Both the position numbers and the translations under genes were made by a program. Source: DTFZ01 sp964510055 (GTDB taxonomy: Bacteria > Bacillota > Clostridia > Christensenellales > SZUA-584). Taken from it: 41,497 nt of DNA. Under the pieces are notes generated by a model. That model searched no databases and was not told where the DNA came from. It saw only the letters and a list, made by a program, of their open reading frames with translations. Below, piece by piece: positions 15,758 through 24,797 of this stretch. Location of the stretch: NCBI GenBank assembly GCA_964510055.1, contig CAZDZY010000012.1, positions 1 to 41,497 of the forward strand, given 5' to 3'. Each line of letters begins with the position of its first letter. Positions within the stretch are counted from its first letter, which is position 1.

Positions 15758-17260
15758 ATGAACGCTCGGGACCAGGAAACAGACGAGAAGAACAGGCTTA
15801 TCGAGGGCGAGTTCACTTCCGATAATATTAAGAAGATATTTTCGGAAAGCGCCGATATAGTAAGCCGGGATATATTTATCAAAGACCGCGAAGACCTTAA
15901 GGTAACGCTCTTTTATATCGACGGTATGGCGAACGATAAGATGATAGGCGACAACATCGCCTTCCCGCTCGCAAGAAGCAACTGGTACGACGACTGCAAG
16001 ACCCAGCAGCAGGCGTATGAGCTCTCCATAAACGGCGGCATCGAAGTCAGCTCTATAAAAGTCGTTAAGAACGTAAAAGAAGCCATAGCCCTTATGCTCG
16101 TCGGCATGACTATACTCGTATTCGATAAGATAAAAAACGGCTTCGTAGTAAACACCATTGGTTTTGTCGATAAAAGGAGCATATCCGCAGCCACCGAGGA
16201 GAATACATTCCGCAGCGGCAAAGACAGCTTTGTGGAAACGCTGCGCGTAAATACCGCTACGCTACGCAAAAAGATAAAGAGCCATAACTTTGTGATAGAA
16301 GAAGACGATATGGGAAAACAGACGAATACGCACTACGCAGTCGCTTATATGTACAACATATGCAACAGCGAATTTGTAACCACGCTCAAAAAGCGCATAG
16401 CTGCCATAAGCCAGGATAAAGTTATGACGATACAGGATATTTACTCTAATGTCGTTAAAGAGAAATACGTGCCTTTTCCGACCGCTATAGTCACCGAGAA
16501 AGCCGACGTCTGCTGCATGAGCATAATGGAAGGAAAAATAGCTGTAATTATCGACGAACTTCCCTACGCGCTGCTGCTGCCGGCGGTGTTCGGCGACTTC
16601 TTTCAGACAACGTCCGATTACGGAGAAAATTTCCTCGTCGCTTCGTTTTTCAGGATAATAAGGTACATGTGCTTTTTTCTTGGTATAATACTGCCCGGGT
16701 TTTTTGTAGCGGTCACGCTGTTCCACCCCGGCATGATACCCTACAGCCTCGCGATAAAGATAGCCGCGTCGAGGACGGGCGTACCTTTTAGCATATTGAT
16801 TGAAGTGCTTATAATGTCGTTCGCCTTTTATGTGCTGCTGCAGGCGAGCCTGCAATTAAGCCGCGCGGTCGGCGCTACCATATCTATAGTCGGCGGCCTG
16901 GTGCTGGGGCAGGCGGCCATAACCGCCGGCATCGTCTCCCCCGCTACCATAGTGGTGGTGGCGACAGCTTCCATCTGCTCCATGGCTATCCCCAATAAAG
17001 AAGTGAATTCTGCGCTTTGGCTGTTTCAGCTTTTATGCACGCTGTTGAGCGCGGTTTTCGGCCTTATAGGCACGGTCTTGACACTGCTTATCATATTCTT
17101 CCTGCTCGCTAAACTAAGGCCTTACGGAGTGCCCTATCTTGCCCCTTTCGCCACATACAAGCCTTTGCAGCTTGAGGACTCGATAATTAAGTTTCCCGCA
17201 AACCTGATAAAGAGGCGGCCTCTTTACCTCGACCCGAAGAATAAAAGGAAGGCGAATTAG
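15758..17260 (+). CDS. Spore germinant receptor A subunit (GerA/GerKA family)
   Basis: A 500-aa inner-spore-membrane protein of the germinant receptor that senses nutrients and starts germination. A large soluble N-terminal domain (about 1-290) is followed by about five helices (about 300-460), ending in a basic, proline-rich tail (RPYGVPYLAPFATYKPLQ-like), as in GerAA. I chose ATG 15758 with GGGGAG five bases upstream; a TTG six codons earlier has no proper site. It is the first gene of an A-C-D-B operon. CATTATA at 15716-15722 fits a sigma-G -10 element, but no good -35 is visible. Confidence 0.93.
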   Translation: MNARDQETDEKNRLIEGEFTSDNIKKIFSESADIVSRDIFIKDREDLKVTLFYIDGMANDKMIGDNIAFPLARSNWYDDCKTQQQAYELSINGGIEVSSIKVVKNVKEAIALMLVGMTILVFDKIKNGFVVNTIGFVDKRSISAATEENTFRSGKDSFVETLRVNTATLRKKIKSHNFVIEEDDMGKQTNTHYAVAYMYNICNSEFVTTLKKRIAAISQDKVMTIQDIYSNVVKEKYVPFPTAIVTEKADVCCMSIMEGKIAVIIDELPYALLLPAVFGDFFQTTSDYGENFLVASFFRIIRYMCFFLGIILPGFFVAVTLFHPGMIPYSLAIKIAASRTGVPFSILIEVLIMSFAFYVLLQASLQLSRAVGATISIVGGLVLGQAAITAGIVSPATIVVVATASICSMAIPNKEVNSALWLFQLLCTLLSAVFGLIGTVLTLLIIFFLLAKLRPYGVPYLAPFATYKPLQLEDSIIKFPANLIKRRPLYLDPKNKRKAN

Positions 17261-17262
17261 TT

Positions 17263-18447
17263 ATGAGACGCAAGGCTTTGGTTTTATTGTGGCTGGCAGC
17301 TATGATGCTTTTTATGTATGGCTGCTCTTTCCCTGAATCGTATCCTATCGAAGATGAACAGAACATATTGATTGCAGGAATTGACGTTAAAGACGATAAC
17401 ATAATACTCACCGTATTTGTCGACTCCCCTTCTCCGGGCGGAAAAGAAGGTGAAGAGCAGATAAAATATAAACTCTTCACTACTGAAGGAAAAACGTTGT
17501 TTGAGGCCGATAACATGCTGCATCAGGTAATGGAAAAACGTCCTTCATGGTACCATGCTAAATACGTGATACTGGGAGAGGAGGCTGCAAAAAAAGATAT
17601 TGACAAGCTTTTCAGCTTTTTTATTGAAGACGATGAAACGCGGCTTCTTTACAGGACCGCGCTCATAAAAGGCATGAACGCAAAAGAATTTCTTCAGCAA
17701 GCCAACACCGGCAAAGAAAGCCTTGCCGATTACCTTGATACGCTTTTCGGCTCTGTGGGCAAAACAGGGAAGTCGCGCGAACTGCATCTTATTAATTACG
17801 CGGCGCAGAGGGATGTCCACTGGGTAAGTTTTTATATGCCTGTACTTGAGTTGTATAAAAACCCTTCGCTGTCTGCCGGACAGCAGGGCGGGGGAGGCGG
17901 CGGAGATAGTTCAGGCGAACGCCCGTATCTTATTACGCTTGACGGTTTCGCTCTTTTTAACGAAGACAGGCTTACCGGTTTTTTAAGCGGCGATATCTCC
18001 CGCGGGCTTAATATAATCACAAACGACATCAAACATTCGGTGATCAGTATCCATGACTGGCAGGGCAATAATGTAGGTCTCGAAATAATGGAGTGCAGCT
18101 CGCATATCGAACCATACTTCGACCCGCTGTCCGCAACTATAAAGGTGAGTTTTCAGTCAAATCTCGTTGAATATGACAAGGTAAACCCGCTCATCGAAGA
18201 CGATATAAAATACCTTGAGCGCAAGCAAAGCGAGCTCATATGCTACGAAGTTTCGCAGGCCGTCAAACGTATGCAGGAATTAAAAACCGACCCTGCCCGT
18301 ATAATGGACGCGTTCTATCATAAAGATCCCGTGAAATGGCAGGGTATCAAAGACGGCTGGAGAGATATTTTCTCAGATCTTGAAATTACTATAGAAGTCG
18401 ATTCAAGAATAATGAACACCTATGAGTTTTTAAACCCCATAGGGTGA
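17263..18447 (+). CDS. Spore germinant receptor C subunit, Ger(x)C lipoprotein
   Basis: A 394-aa lipoprotein. The signal peptide ends in the lipobox FMYGC with lipidated C21. The remainder follows the Ger(x)C family: an N-terminal domain opening with IDEQNILIAGIDV-like sequence, and a C-terminal domain containing IKVSFQSNLVEY and FSDLEITIEVDSRI. A glycine run (about 207-212) interrupts the middle and probably lies in a loop. It starts 2 bp after the A-subunit stop, with a GGAAGG site. The C subunit sits on the outer face of the inner spore membrane and assembles with A and B. Confidence 0.92.
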   Translation: MRRKALVLLWLAAMMLFMYGCSFPESYPIEDEQNILIAGIDVKDDNIILTVFVDSPSPGGKEGEEQIKYKLFTTEGKTLFEADNMLHQVMEKRPSWYHAKYVILGEEAAKKDIDKLFSFFIEDDETRLLYRTALIKGMNAKEFLQQANTGKESLADYLDTLFGSVGKTGKSRELHLINYAAQRDVHWVSFYMPVLELYKNPSLSAGQQGGGGGGDSSGERPYLITLDGFALFNEDRLTGFLSGDISRGLNIITNDIKHSVISIHDWQGNNVGLEIMECSSHIEPYFDPLSATIKVSFQSNLVEYDKVNPLIEDDIKYLERKQSELICYEVSQAVKRMQELKTDPARIMDAFYHKDPVKWQGIKDGWRDIFSDLEITIEVDSRIMNTYEFLNPIG

Positions 18448-18465
18448 TAAAGGCGGTGATCTTCG

Positions 18466-18663
18466 ATGCTGACAGTACTGGTTATCTTCCTCATCGTTTC
18501 TTTTTTCGAACTTAAGGCTTTATTTAAAGCTAAAGAAAAAAAAGAGGCGGCGGTCTATATCGTCATTTCAATAATAACAGCTTTTCTTGGCGTGTTTTTG
18601 ATGCTGACGCCGGATTATTCGAGTTTTGCCGATATGTTTTTTAAACTGTTTAATTTTTCATAG
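18466..18663 (+). CDS. Small two-helix protein, probable germinant receptor D subunit
   Basis: A 65-aa protein with two membrane helices (about 1-18 and 28-50) separated by a lysine/glutamate-rich loop (KAKEKKEAA). Known receptor D subunits are 55-75 residues with two helices and are encoded within or beside receptor operons, where they modulate receptor function. Size, topology and its position between the C and B genes match. Sequence conservation in this group is poor, so the call rests mainly on context. GGCGGTGA provides the ribosome site. Confidence 0.72.
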   Translation: MLTVLVIFLIVSFFELKALFKAKEKKEAAVYIVISIITAFLGVFLMLTPDYSSFADMFFKLFNFS

Positions 18664-18680
18664 CAGGGGATAATAACGGT

Positions 18681-19763
18681 ATGAAAGATCAAAAAATAAC
18701 ATTTCTGCAGGCGCTGCTTTTATTTATCGTTGCAGACTATGCCCCTTCCTTACGGTGTCTTCCTACTTCTTTAAGCAACGCGGCTTATCAGGCTTCATGG
18801 CTGTCTCCTATATGCGGGGCTGTTGTATTTATCCCGCTGCTTTACGTTCTTTATAGAATCGGCAGAAAATTCGAGGGAAAATCGTTTCACGATATACTGT
18901 GCGCCGTTTTCGGCAGGATCGCCGGCAAATCTATTGCGATATTATATCTCATATGGATCATGATTGCGCTTGCGGTATGCACGAAATTCGCGGGCGCCAA
19001 CCTTGTCTCAACTATATTCGTCGGGACCGACCTTAACCTCCTTTTGTTCTTGACTTTATTGATCACGGGAGTGATGCTCCGCTGGGGCATATCGGTCATT
19101 GCCCGCATGAACAAAATAATTTTCTTACTCATCGCCGCGCAGTTTATTATTGTATTATTCTTTTTGTTCCTGCACTTCAGGGTCGATTACGTTACTCCCG
19201 TAAGCACGCTCGATTTTGGCCCGGTGCTGCTTTCAATAGTTTTTCCGCTTGGAGTCTTTGCTTACATAATGCCTGTTTTCATATTTAACGACAAAATAAT
19301 ATACGCCAAAAAAAACAAAGGCAAACTTACGTTTACCGTGGGTTTTCTCACCTCGGTAAACACATTGATGATGCTCGCTTTGATAGGCATGCTTTCTGCC
19401 GGGGTAATAAGCAAGTTAAAGCTGCCTTTTTATTCTGCAGTCGAAAACATTGCGGTATTTAAATCTTCATCAGGGCTCGACTCATTGTTTATGTCTATAT
19501 GGATGCTTGCCGAATTTATTACCGTTTCGTTTTTCGCGTATTGCGCTTCACGGCTGGTAAAAAACATATTCGGACTGAAAAGCGATACTCCCGTTTTGAC
19601 CGCGATCTTAGGCTTTGCGTTCTTCTTTGCCGTATTCTTAAGTTCCAACCTGTTTGAGCTCAATCTCTTTATGACGAATATCTCTCCGTTTATAAATATC
19701 CCGTTCGGGTTTATTTTACCCGTGCTGCTTTTTATTACCGCAAAGATAAGGAAGATGATTTAA
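18681..19763 (+). CDS. Spore germinant receptor B subunit, GerB-type permease
   Basis: A 360-aa, ten-helix protein of the APC transporter superfamily, GerB branch. Its start (KITFLQALLLFIVADYAP) resembles the ISxxQ-type opening of GerB proteins. Length (360) is normal. The B subunit contributes the germinant-binding pocket in studied receptors; the ligand cannot be predicted here. It is the last gene of the operon. The 3' flank to 19860 is AT-rich with a weak inverted repeat (TGTATA/TATACA), possibly a terminator. Confidence 0.92.
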   Translation: MKDQKITFLQALLLFIVADYAPSLRCLPTSLSNAAYQASWLSPICGAVVFIPLLYVLYRIGRKFEGKSFHDILCAVFGRIAGKSIAILYLIWIMIALAVCTKFAGANLVSTIFVGTDLNLLLFLTLLITGVMLRWGISVIARMNKIIFLLIAAQFIIVLFFLFLHFRVDYVTPVSTLDFGPVLLSIVFPLGVFAYIMPVFIFNDKIIYAKKNKGKLTFTVGFLTSVNTLMMLALIGMLSAGVISKLKLPFYSAVENIAVFKSSSGLDSLFMSIWMLAEFITVSFFAYCASRLVKNIFGLKSDTPVLTAILGFAFFFAVFLSSNLFELNLFMTNISPFINIPFGFILPVLLFITAKIRKMI

Positions 19764-19865
19764 TACTGTATATATGTTATAATAATTTATACATATAATT
19801 GGCGTTTATCCTTTAATATTACTCCTGTGAAGTGCATCTTTAGTTGCGGCGATCTGTTCTGTATG

Positions 19866-19945
19866 GCCCCAGTGATTTTTGGGGCATATGAGCTGAAAAA
19901 GCTATGCTTTTTCAGCATAAGCCAAAAGAGCCTGGTTTTTTTGGC
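19866..19945 (+). promoter_or_regulatory. Three consecutive hairpins before the GNAT gene
   Basis: GCCCC/GGGGC (19866-19870 with 19881-19885), GCTGAAAAAGC/GCTTTTTCAGC (19892-19902 with 19906-19916) and GCCAAAA/TTTTGGC (19921-19927 with 19939-19945). The last ends two bases before the AGGAG site at 19948-19952. The middle hairpin may terminate the ger transcript; the third could mask initiation. No known riboswitch is recognised. Confidence 0.45.
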
Positions 19946-19958
19946 ATAGGAGAATCAT

Positions 19959-20459
19959 ATGAACAACAGACTGCGCGTGCGGCCCGCCGGTACGGCGGAC
20001 ACTAAAGTTCTGGAGACGCTTGCGAAAGAGATATGGGAGAGGATTTACTCTCCCGTCATCGGCAAATCGCAGGTCGATTACATGCTGGAAAAATTCCAGT
20101 CGCAGAGCGCCATCGAGAAAGATATGAAGAGCGGCGTCATATACCATATCGCCGCCATAGACGATATCCCCTGCGGCTACAGCGCGGTAAAGAAAGACGA
20201 CACAGGTATATTCTTAAGCAAACTGTATGTAAAGCAGGGCTACCGGCATAAAGGAGTCGCCCGGGCAATGCTCGACACTATAAACGCTTTCGCCAGGAAG
20301 AACAGGGCAAAGCGCATATGGGTCGCCTGCAACCGACACAACGCAAGCACTCTCGACGAGTATAAACGGTTCGGGTTCATGATTATAGACAGCGCATGCC
20401 CGAAAGAGATAAGCGGCGTTAATGCCGGAGATTATATACTGGAGAAAAAATTGGTCTGA
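19959..20459 (+). CDS. GNAT-family N-acetyltransferase
   Basis: A 166-aa acetyltransferase. The acetyl-CoA loop is the segment LYVKQGYRHKGVARAML (about residues 89-106; motif A Q/RxxGxG/A type), preceded by the beta-4 strand GIFLSKL. The C-terminal part has WVACNRHNASTLDEYKRFGF, the usual N..A...Y...GF motif. The substrate is unknown; this group includes diamine, amino-acid and ribosomal-protein acetyltransferases. AGGAG lies six bases before ATG. The next gene begins 20 bp after the stop, so a short operon with the 237-aa protein and YbaK is possible. Confidence 0.9.
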   Translation: MNNRLRVRPAGTADTKVLETLAKEIWERIYSPVIGKSQVDYMLEKFQSQSAIEKDMKSGVIYHIAAIDDIPCGYSAVKKDDTGIFLSKLYVKQGYRHKGVARAMLDTINAFARKNRAKRIWVACNRHNASTLDEYKRFGFMIIDSACPKEISGVNAGDYILEKKLV

Positions 20460-20479
20460 AAAGGGGCAGGGGTAAACAC

Positions 20480-21193
20480 ATGAAGATAAAGCGGATTATT
20501 ATACTTTTATCTATATTAGCTATCGTAATTGTTATCGGCTGTTTTGCATTTATGTATTTTACAGCAGCTGCGGTAAAAGAGGCTTTCTATGGACCAATTA
20601 GTAAAGATAGTGTAAAGCGTTTGGGTTTGCTGCCTGAACATATTGAACTTGGAATCGATCCCAGGGCTGGATATACGGTTCATTTTCAGGATTATTCACT
20701 AAAGATATCCGGATACAATGATGTTGTTATCGATGAAGTTTTTAACAACGAGTACCATATCGGCAGCGATAAGACTATTTCTTTTAGAAATATGGATGAT
20801 TTAAGAAGCGATTCTTTATTTGATTACCCTTATATATCGTCATATATCGAGAAAGCCACAGGAAGAAAAATAGATACTGCATATGATTTCCTTGATGCGT
20901 CATTCAAATGCACTCCAAACGATTTCTCATTGCTGGATGCCGAGAAGAACAAAGGCGTAAGCCTGCTGCTGGAAACAAAACGTGACAATATGGGTTATGG
21001 CTGCTACCAGTTTAATAACGGTGTTGTTAAAGGATATATAAGTATGATTCTACCTCAAATTTTTGCTATATCCGTTTTATTTTCAAATTGCGACGAACCT
21101 GATTCATGCTACGAAATATTATTTGTCCGCTTTTCAACTGATGAGGTCAAGGAAATGCTGGGTACGATAACCTTCGACGGCACTAATCAATAA
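20480..21193 (+). CDS. Membrane-anchored extracytoplasmic protein of unknown function
   Basis: A 237-aa protein with an N-terminal hydrophobic segment (about 4-30) that contains a cysteine at 21 in VIGCFAF. Because the hydrophobic stretch continues past this cysteine, an uncleaved anchor is more likely than a lipoprotein signal. The rest is soluble, acidic and rich in aromatic residues. No family is recognised. AGGGG precedes ATG. It lies between the GNAT and YbaK genes with short gaps, yet is more AT-rich than both, hinting at later insertion. Confidence 0.6.
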   Translation: MKIKRIIILLSILAIVIVIGCFAFMYFTAAAVKEAFYGPISKDSVKRLGLLPEHIELGIDPRAGYTVHFQDYSLKISGYNDVVIDEVFNNEYHIGSDKTISFRNMDDLRSDSLFDYPYISSYIEKATGRKIDTAYDFLDASFKCTPNDFSLLDAEKNKGVSLLLETKRDNMGYGCYQFNNGVVKGYISMILPQIFAISVLFSNCDEPDSCYEILFVRFSTDEVKEMLGTITFDGTNQ

Positions 21194-21208
21194 TCAAAGG
21201 AAAAGCAA

Positions 21209-21694
21209 ATGTCACAACCGATAAAAAAGACAAACGTTATGCGCGTGCTCGAGGCGCACGGCATCCCTTACAAACAATACGAATACGACGCCAGCGACAA
21301 CATGATAGACGGCGTCACCGTGGCAAACATGATAGGGCAGGACCCGGACAGAGTATTCAAAACGCTCGTTACCGTTTCAAAGACACGAATTAATTACGTT
21401 TTCGTGCTGCCCGTAAATAAAGAATTAGACCTGAAAAAAGCCGCTAAAGCGGTGAATGAAAAAAGCATAGAACTGATACCCGTAAAAGAGATAGAATCCA
21501 CAACGGGATATATAAAAGGCGGCTGCTCCCCTATCGGGATGAAAAAACAGTTTACAACGGTATTCGACGAAACTGCTTATCTTTACGATACTATTATCTT
21601 CAACGGCGGAAAGGTGGGCTTTCAGGTCGAGGTAGATCCGCAGCTGATTGAAAGCGTGATACCCTGCAGCTTCCGGGACATCTGCGTTATATAA
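21209..21694 (+). CDS. ybaK: Cys-tRNA(Pro)/Cys-tRNA(Cys) deacylase YbaK/EbsC
   Basis: A 161-aa trans-editing enzyme that hydrolyses cysteine mischarged on tRNA-Pro. Family features are the N-terminal TNVMRVLEAHGIPYKQYEYD, the VFKTLVT strand with the conserved lysine, VLPVNKELDLKKAAKA, GYIKGGCSPIGMKKQ (the catalytic glycine-rich loop), and the C-terminal FNGGKVGFQVEV. Length is exactly that of the family. AAAGGAA lies upstream of ATG. Confidence 0.93.
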   Translation: MSQPIKKTNVMRVLEAHGIPYKQYEYDASDNMIDGVTVANMIGQDPDRVFKTLVTVSKTRINYVFVLPVNKELDLKKAAKAVNEKSIELIPVKEIESTTGYIKGGCSPIGMKKQFTTVFDETAYLYDTIIFNGGKVGFQVEVDPQLIESVIPCSFRDICVI

Positions 21695-21697
21695 TAT

Positions 21698-22486
21698 CTA
21701 CTCTTCTATAAGGATGTCTCCCTTTAATACCGTCACAGCCTGCCCGTATATGAAGACTCTTTCATCTTCCACGCTTAGGGATAATTCCCCTCCGCGCTCC
21801 GATAGCTGCTTTGCTTTCAGATCGCGCTTCCCTAGCTTTTTGGCCCAATACGGCCCCATGCAGCAATGCGCCGAGCCGGTCACAGGGTCTTCGTCTATCC
21901 CGAGTGCCGGAAAGAAACACCGCGAAACAAAATCTATGCCGGTTTCTTCAGCCGCCGCGGTAACAATAACGCCGCGCGTAGTCATCAGCTTCATCAGCCC
22001 GAAATCGGGCTGCAGGTCTTTGACCGTCTTCTCGTCTTCGACCTCTACTATATAATCCATCCTGTTCTTGCCCACGTATTTGAACGGGACTCCAAGGCTC
22101 TCGCGCAGCTGGCCCGGCGCTTCCGTCTCCTCGTCCATCTCGATGGGGAAATCGAGCTCTATAAATATTCCCTTTTTTTTCGCACCAAGCAGGCCGCTCC
22201 GCGTATGGAACGTTATCTCGTTGTCTTTACAAAGTCTTTCTTCCCATAACAGGTGGGCGCTCGCCAGCGTTGCGTGCCCGCAAAGCTCCACCTCTTGTTT
22301 CGGCGTAAACCACCGCAGCATGTATCCGTCGAACGCTTTTAGGAGAAACGCCGTTTCCGACAGGTTCATCTCAGACGCTACGCTCTGCATCCACGCGTTC
22401 GGTTTTGCGGCGTCAAGCACGCATACCCCCGCTGGGTTGCCGCCGAAAGGCTTGTCGGTAAACGCGTCAACTATATATATCTCCAC
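21698..22486 (-). CDS. PhzF-family isomerase/epimerase
   Basis: A 262-aa protein of the PhzF (diaminopimelate-epimerase-fold) family. It has the opening IVDAFTDKPFGGNPAGVCVL, the catalytic glutamate in NLSETAFL, the ELCGHATLASAH motif, and the C-terminal EDPVTGSAHCCMGPYW motif. No phenazine genes are nearby, so the reaction is unknown; these proteins are common single genes. I place the start at GTG 22486 because GAGG is eight bases upstream. A GTG three codons earlier overlaps that site. It converges with ybaK with almost no gap. Confidence 0.9.
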   Translation of the reverse strand: MEIYIVDAFTDKPFGGNPAGVCVLDAAKPNAWMQSVASEMNLSETAFLLKAFDGYMLRWFTPKQEVELCGHATLASAHLLWEERLCKDNEITFHTRSGLLGAKKKGIFIELDFPIEMDEETEAPGQLRESLGVPFKYVGKNRMDYIVEVEDEKTVKDLQPDFGLMKLMTTRGVIVTAAAEETGIDFVSRCFFPALGIDEDPVTGSAHCCMGPYWAKKLGKRDLKAKQLSERGGELSLSVEDERVFIYGQAVTVLKGDILIEE

Positions 22487-22594
22487 TTGTCTCACCTCAA
22501 TAAACTAAAGTATTTCTCATCGCCTGAAATAATTGTTTAATAAGCTAATATTATATTATAATAACGTGCCATTAGCAATTGCAGAAATATTAAT

Positions 22595-22613
22595 TTGCCG
22601 GCAAAGCCGGCAA
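22595..22613 (-). terminator. Terminator after the AraC-type regulator
   Basis: TTGCCGGC (22595-22602) pairs with GCCGGCAA (22606-22613), loop AAA, followed on the minus strand by an A/T-rich tract. It begins four bases after the regulator stop codon. Confidence 0.65.
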
Positions 22614-22616
22614 GGT

Positions 22617-23492
22617 TCAATTGCTGACCGGTATATAGATATCGACTTCGCAATACGCAGAGGAACAGACAGTCGTATCCATCCTTTCAAAATGGTATTC
22701 CCTGTTTCTTTGGTAGCGTGTCTTTTGCGACCATTCCTCTTCGATATATTTATAAATGTTGCCGATGTAATAGTCCGACAAAAAATCGGCTGAATGAAAT
22801 CCTATATACCTGAATACCGCGTACAGCTGAGCGGGAAATATCCGTCCCTCAAACTCCGGCGCAAGGTCTTTTAAGTCTTTGACCTGCACGCACGGCATAT
22901 AATAATAGTCGCTTCCCTGCGCGGGAAACGCAAACCCGTAATATATATGCCCCTTTACCCTCCCGGCTATCTTAGAGCGCTCTTTATGCCAGAAGGAAAG
23001 CGCTGCCCTGTTTGCCGCCATTTCTTCGCCGTCCGCCCTTATAAGCGTGCGTATCCCGGCTACTTTAAGCTGCGGAACAAGGCTAAAGCGCGGCTGCGTG
23101 AATATTCCCCCGGCGATATCCTTAAGAGAGCCCGTATCGAGCATGTTTACTATCTTTATCTCCCGGGGCGAATTTCGAAACGCCGTAGGCGACAGCCCGA
23201 ATTGATTTTTGAAGGCGCGCTCATAGCTCTGTTCGTAGTCAAAACAGTACTCCCGGGCTATTTCGCATATCCTTGCGTCCGTGGTCAAAAGGTCGCTCAA
23301 ACTCCGGCTCAGCCTGCGCCCGCGGACATAAGACATCAGCGTTTTACCCGTAAGCGCCTTGAAAAGGCGGTGAAGATGGTATTTAGAAATATACAACTCC
23401 TCCGACAGGTCCTGCAGCCAGAGAGGTGTTTTTAGCTTTTCTTCGATTATATTTACCGTCTCTTCCACAAGACGTACGTTCGAATCGCGCAT
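22617..23492 (-). CDS. AraC-family regulator with GyrI-like effector domain
   Basis: A 291-aa regulator. The N-terminal double helix-turn-helix spans about 8-108 (LQDLSEELYISKYHLHRLFK and the conserved AREYCFDYEQSYERAFKNQFGLSPTAFR region, here quoted in part: FKNQFGLSPTAFR). The C-terminal GyrI-like domain (about 130-288) has the typical VPQLKVAGIRT start and a DIYIPV end. Proteins of this Rob/SoxS-like layout sense small hydrophobic ligands and control efflux or stress genes. GAGG precedes ATG. It is divergent from a secreted esterase gene across 182 bp, which may be its target. Confidence 0.92.
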   Translation of the reverse strand: MRDSNVRLVEETVNIIEEKLKTPLWLQDLSEELYISKYHLHRLFKALTGKTLMSYVRGRRLSRSLSDLLTTDARICEIAREYCFDYEQSYERAFKNQFGLSPTAFRNSPREIKIVNMLDTGSLKDIAGGIFTQPRFSLVPQLKVAGIRTLIRADGEEMAANRAALSFWHKERSKIAGRVKGHIYYGFAFPAQGSDYYYMPCVQVKDLKDLAPEFEGRIFPAQLYAVFRYIGFHSADFLSDYYIGNIYKYIEEEWSQKTRYQRNREYHFERMDTTVCSSAYCEVDIYIPVSN

Positions 23493-23674
23493 ACGATACC
23501 TCGTGCAAAACGCATATATAGCAGATCTAAAAGCAGCAAGAAATGTTCATTGTATTTTTATTGATTATTTTATACTATTAATATATATTTGTAAATTTTT
23601 TAACGCATATGTTTATATTAAACCTCCCGGAAGGCTAAAAACACTTTTCTGTGGGGTGAAAGAAAGGTAAAATT

Positions 23675-24724
23675 ATGAGAAGGTCAATATTGTTTATCAT
23701 CATCGCCGCGCTTATCATAGCCGCCGCCGGCTGCGCCGCCCCTGCCAAGAGCAGCCCGCCAAGCGAGCCGGCACAGTCCGCTGAAACGAGCACGCCGTCC
23801 GCTGTTACAGGCACCGGGACAGAAACGCATGAATATCTCATTGTAACGGCTATCGATTCGGAATGTATCAAAAACAATCTTTCGGGCGCGTCGCCGGAAA
23901 GGAGCCTGAGCGTCTACTTGCCGCCGTCGTATTACGACAGCGAAAAATCTTACCCCGTTGTGTATTATTTGCACGGGCACGGCGAGCCTGTTGGCAATTA
24001 TATACGGAACAGCAAGTTTGAGCTCGACGCCGCATTTAAAGACAGCGCGAAAGAATTTATTTTTGTGGGGATAGACGGGGGAGCGTCTTTCTACGTCAAC
24101 TCGCCCGCGACGGGTAACTGGGAAGACTATATCCTGACCGAGATCATCCCCTATATCGATGGAAACTACCGGACTATCGCGAAAACCTCGTCGCGGGGGA
24201 TCTGCGGTTTCTCGATGGGCGGGTTCGGGGCTATAAATCTGGCTCTCCGCCATCCCGACGTATTCTGCGCCGTATATTCGATGTCGCCCGGGATATTGGC
24301 GGAAGACGGTTTCGCCGAGGCTATGGATTCCTGGAGCAATGACAGCGGTTTTCTTCAGACCTACTCGCAGGCGTTTGCCCCGAACGAGAGCGCCGGAAAC
24401 TTCGGCGACATTCCGAAGATGGACGGCAGCGCCGAAGATAACGCTATAATAGAGAAATGGAAAACCGGCTTCGGGAACTTCAAGGAGAAGATGGAAGCGT
24501 ATATCGCTTTGGGCGTTCCGCTGAGAGCCATAGGTTTTTCATACGGCACTAAAGACGCCTATACGTGGATACCTAAAGGCACCCAGTATTTTTCAGACCT
24601 GCTGAAGGCAAACGGGATCGAGAACGAGCTGTATGTGTTCGGCAGCGGGCATATGCAGCCTGTCAAGGGCGTTACCAAGCTGCTTATCCCGTTTTTCAAC
24701 GGGAACCTCGTTTACGGGGAATGA
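23675..24724 (+). CDS. Secreted esterase lipoprotein (alpha/beta hydrolase, esterase D-like)
   Basis: A 349-aa lipoprotein. The signal peptide ends at lipobox AAAGC with C20, followed by a Ser/Thr/Pro-rich linker to about residue 50. The catalytic domain has RSLSVYLPPSYYD, the oxyanion strand VVYYLHGHG, and nucleophile serine in ICGFSMGGFGA. An acidic residue (GTKDA) and a histidine (GSGHM) complete the triad. This is the esterase family that includes feruloyl esterases and mycolyltransferases. It probably acts on the cell surface on plant-wall or lipid esters. Two more hydrolase lipoproteins lie immediately downstream on the other strand. Confidence 0.9.
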   Translation: MRRSILFIIIAALIIAAAGCAAPAKSSPPSEPAQSAETSTPSAVTGTGTETHEYLIVTAIDSECIKNNLSGASPERSLSVYLPPSYYDSEKSYPVVYYLHGHGEPVGNYIRNSKFELDAAFKDSAKEFIFVGIDGGASFYVNSPATGNWEDYILTEIIPYIDGNYRTIAKTSSRGICGFSMGGFGAINLALRHPDVFCAVYSMSPGILAEDGFAEAMDSWSNDSGFLQTYSQAFAPNESAGNFGDIPKMDGSAEDNAIIEKWKTGFGNFKEKMEAYIALGVPLRAIGFSYGTKDAYTWIPKGTQYFSDLLKANGIENELYVFGSGHMQPVKGVTKLLIPFFNGNLVYGE

Positions 24725-24771
24725 TCGCGTAAGTATTAATCCTGAATTTTCGGAATCAGGACCTCTGATTG

Positions 24772-24797
24772 AAGAAGAAGGCGCATGCCTTCTTCTT
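24772..24797. terminator. Bidirectional terminator between convergent esterase genes
   Basis: AAGAAGAAGGC (24772-24782) pairs with GCCTTCTTCTT (24787-24797), loop GCAT, with T and A runs outside. A second, weaker stem CCTGA/TCAGG lies at 24741-24760. Confidence 0.85.
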
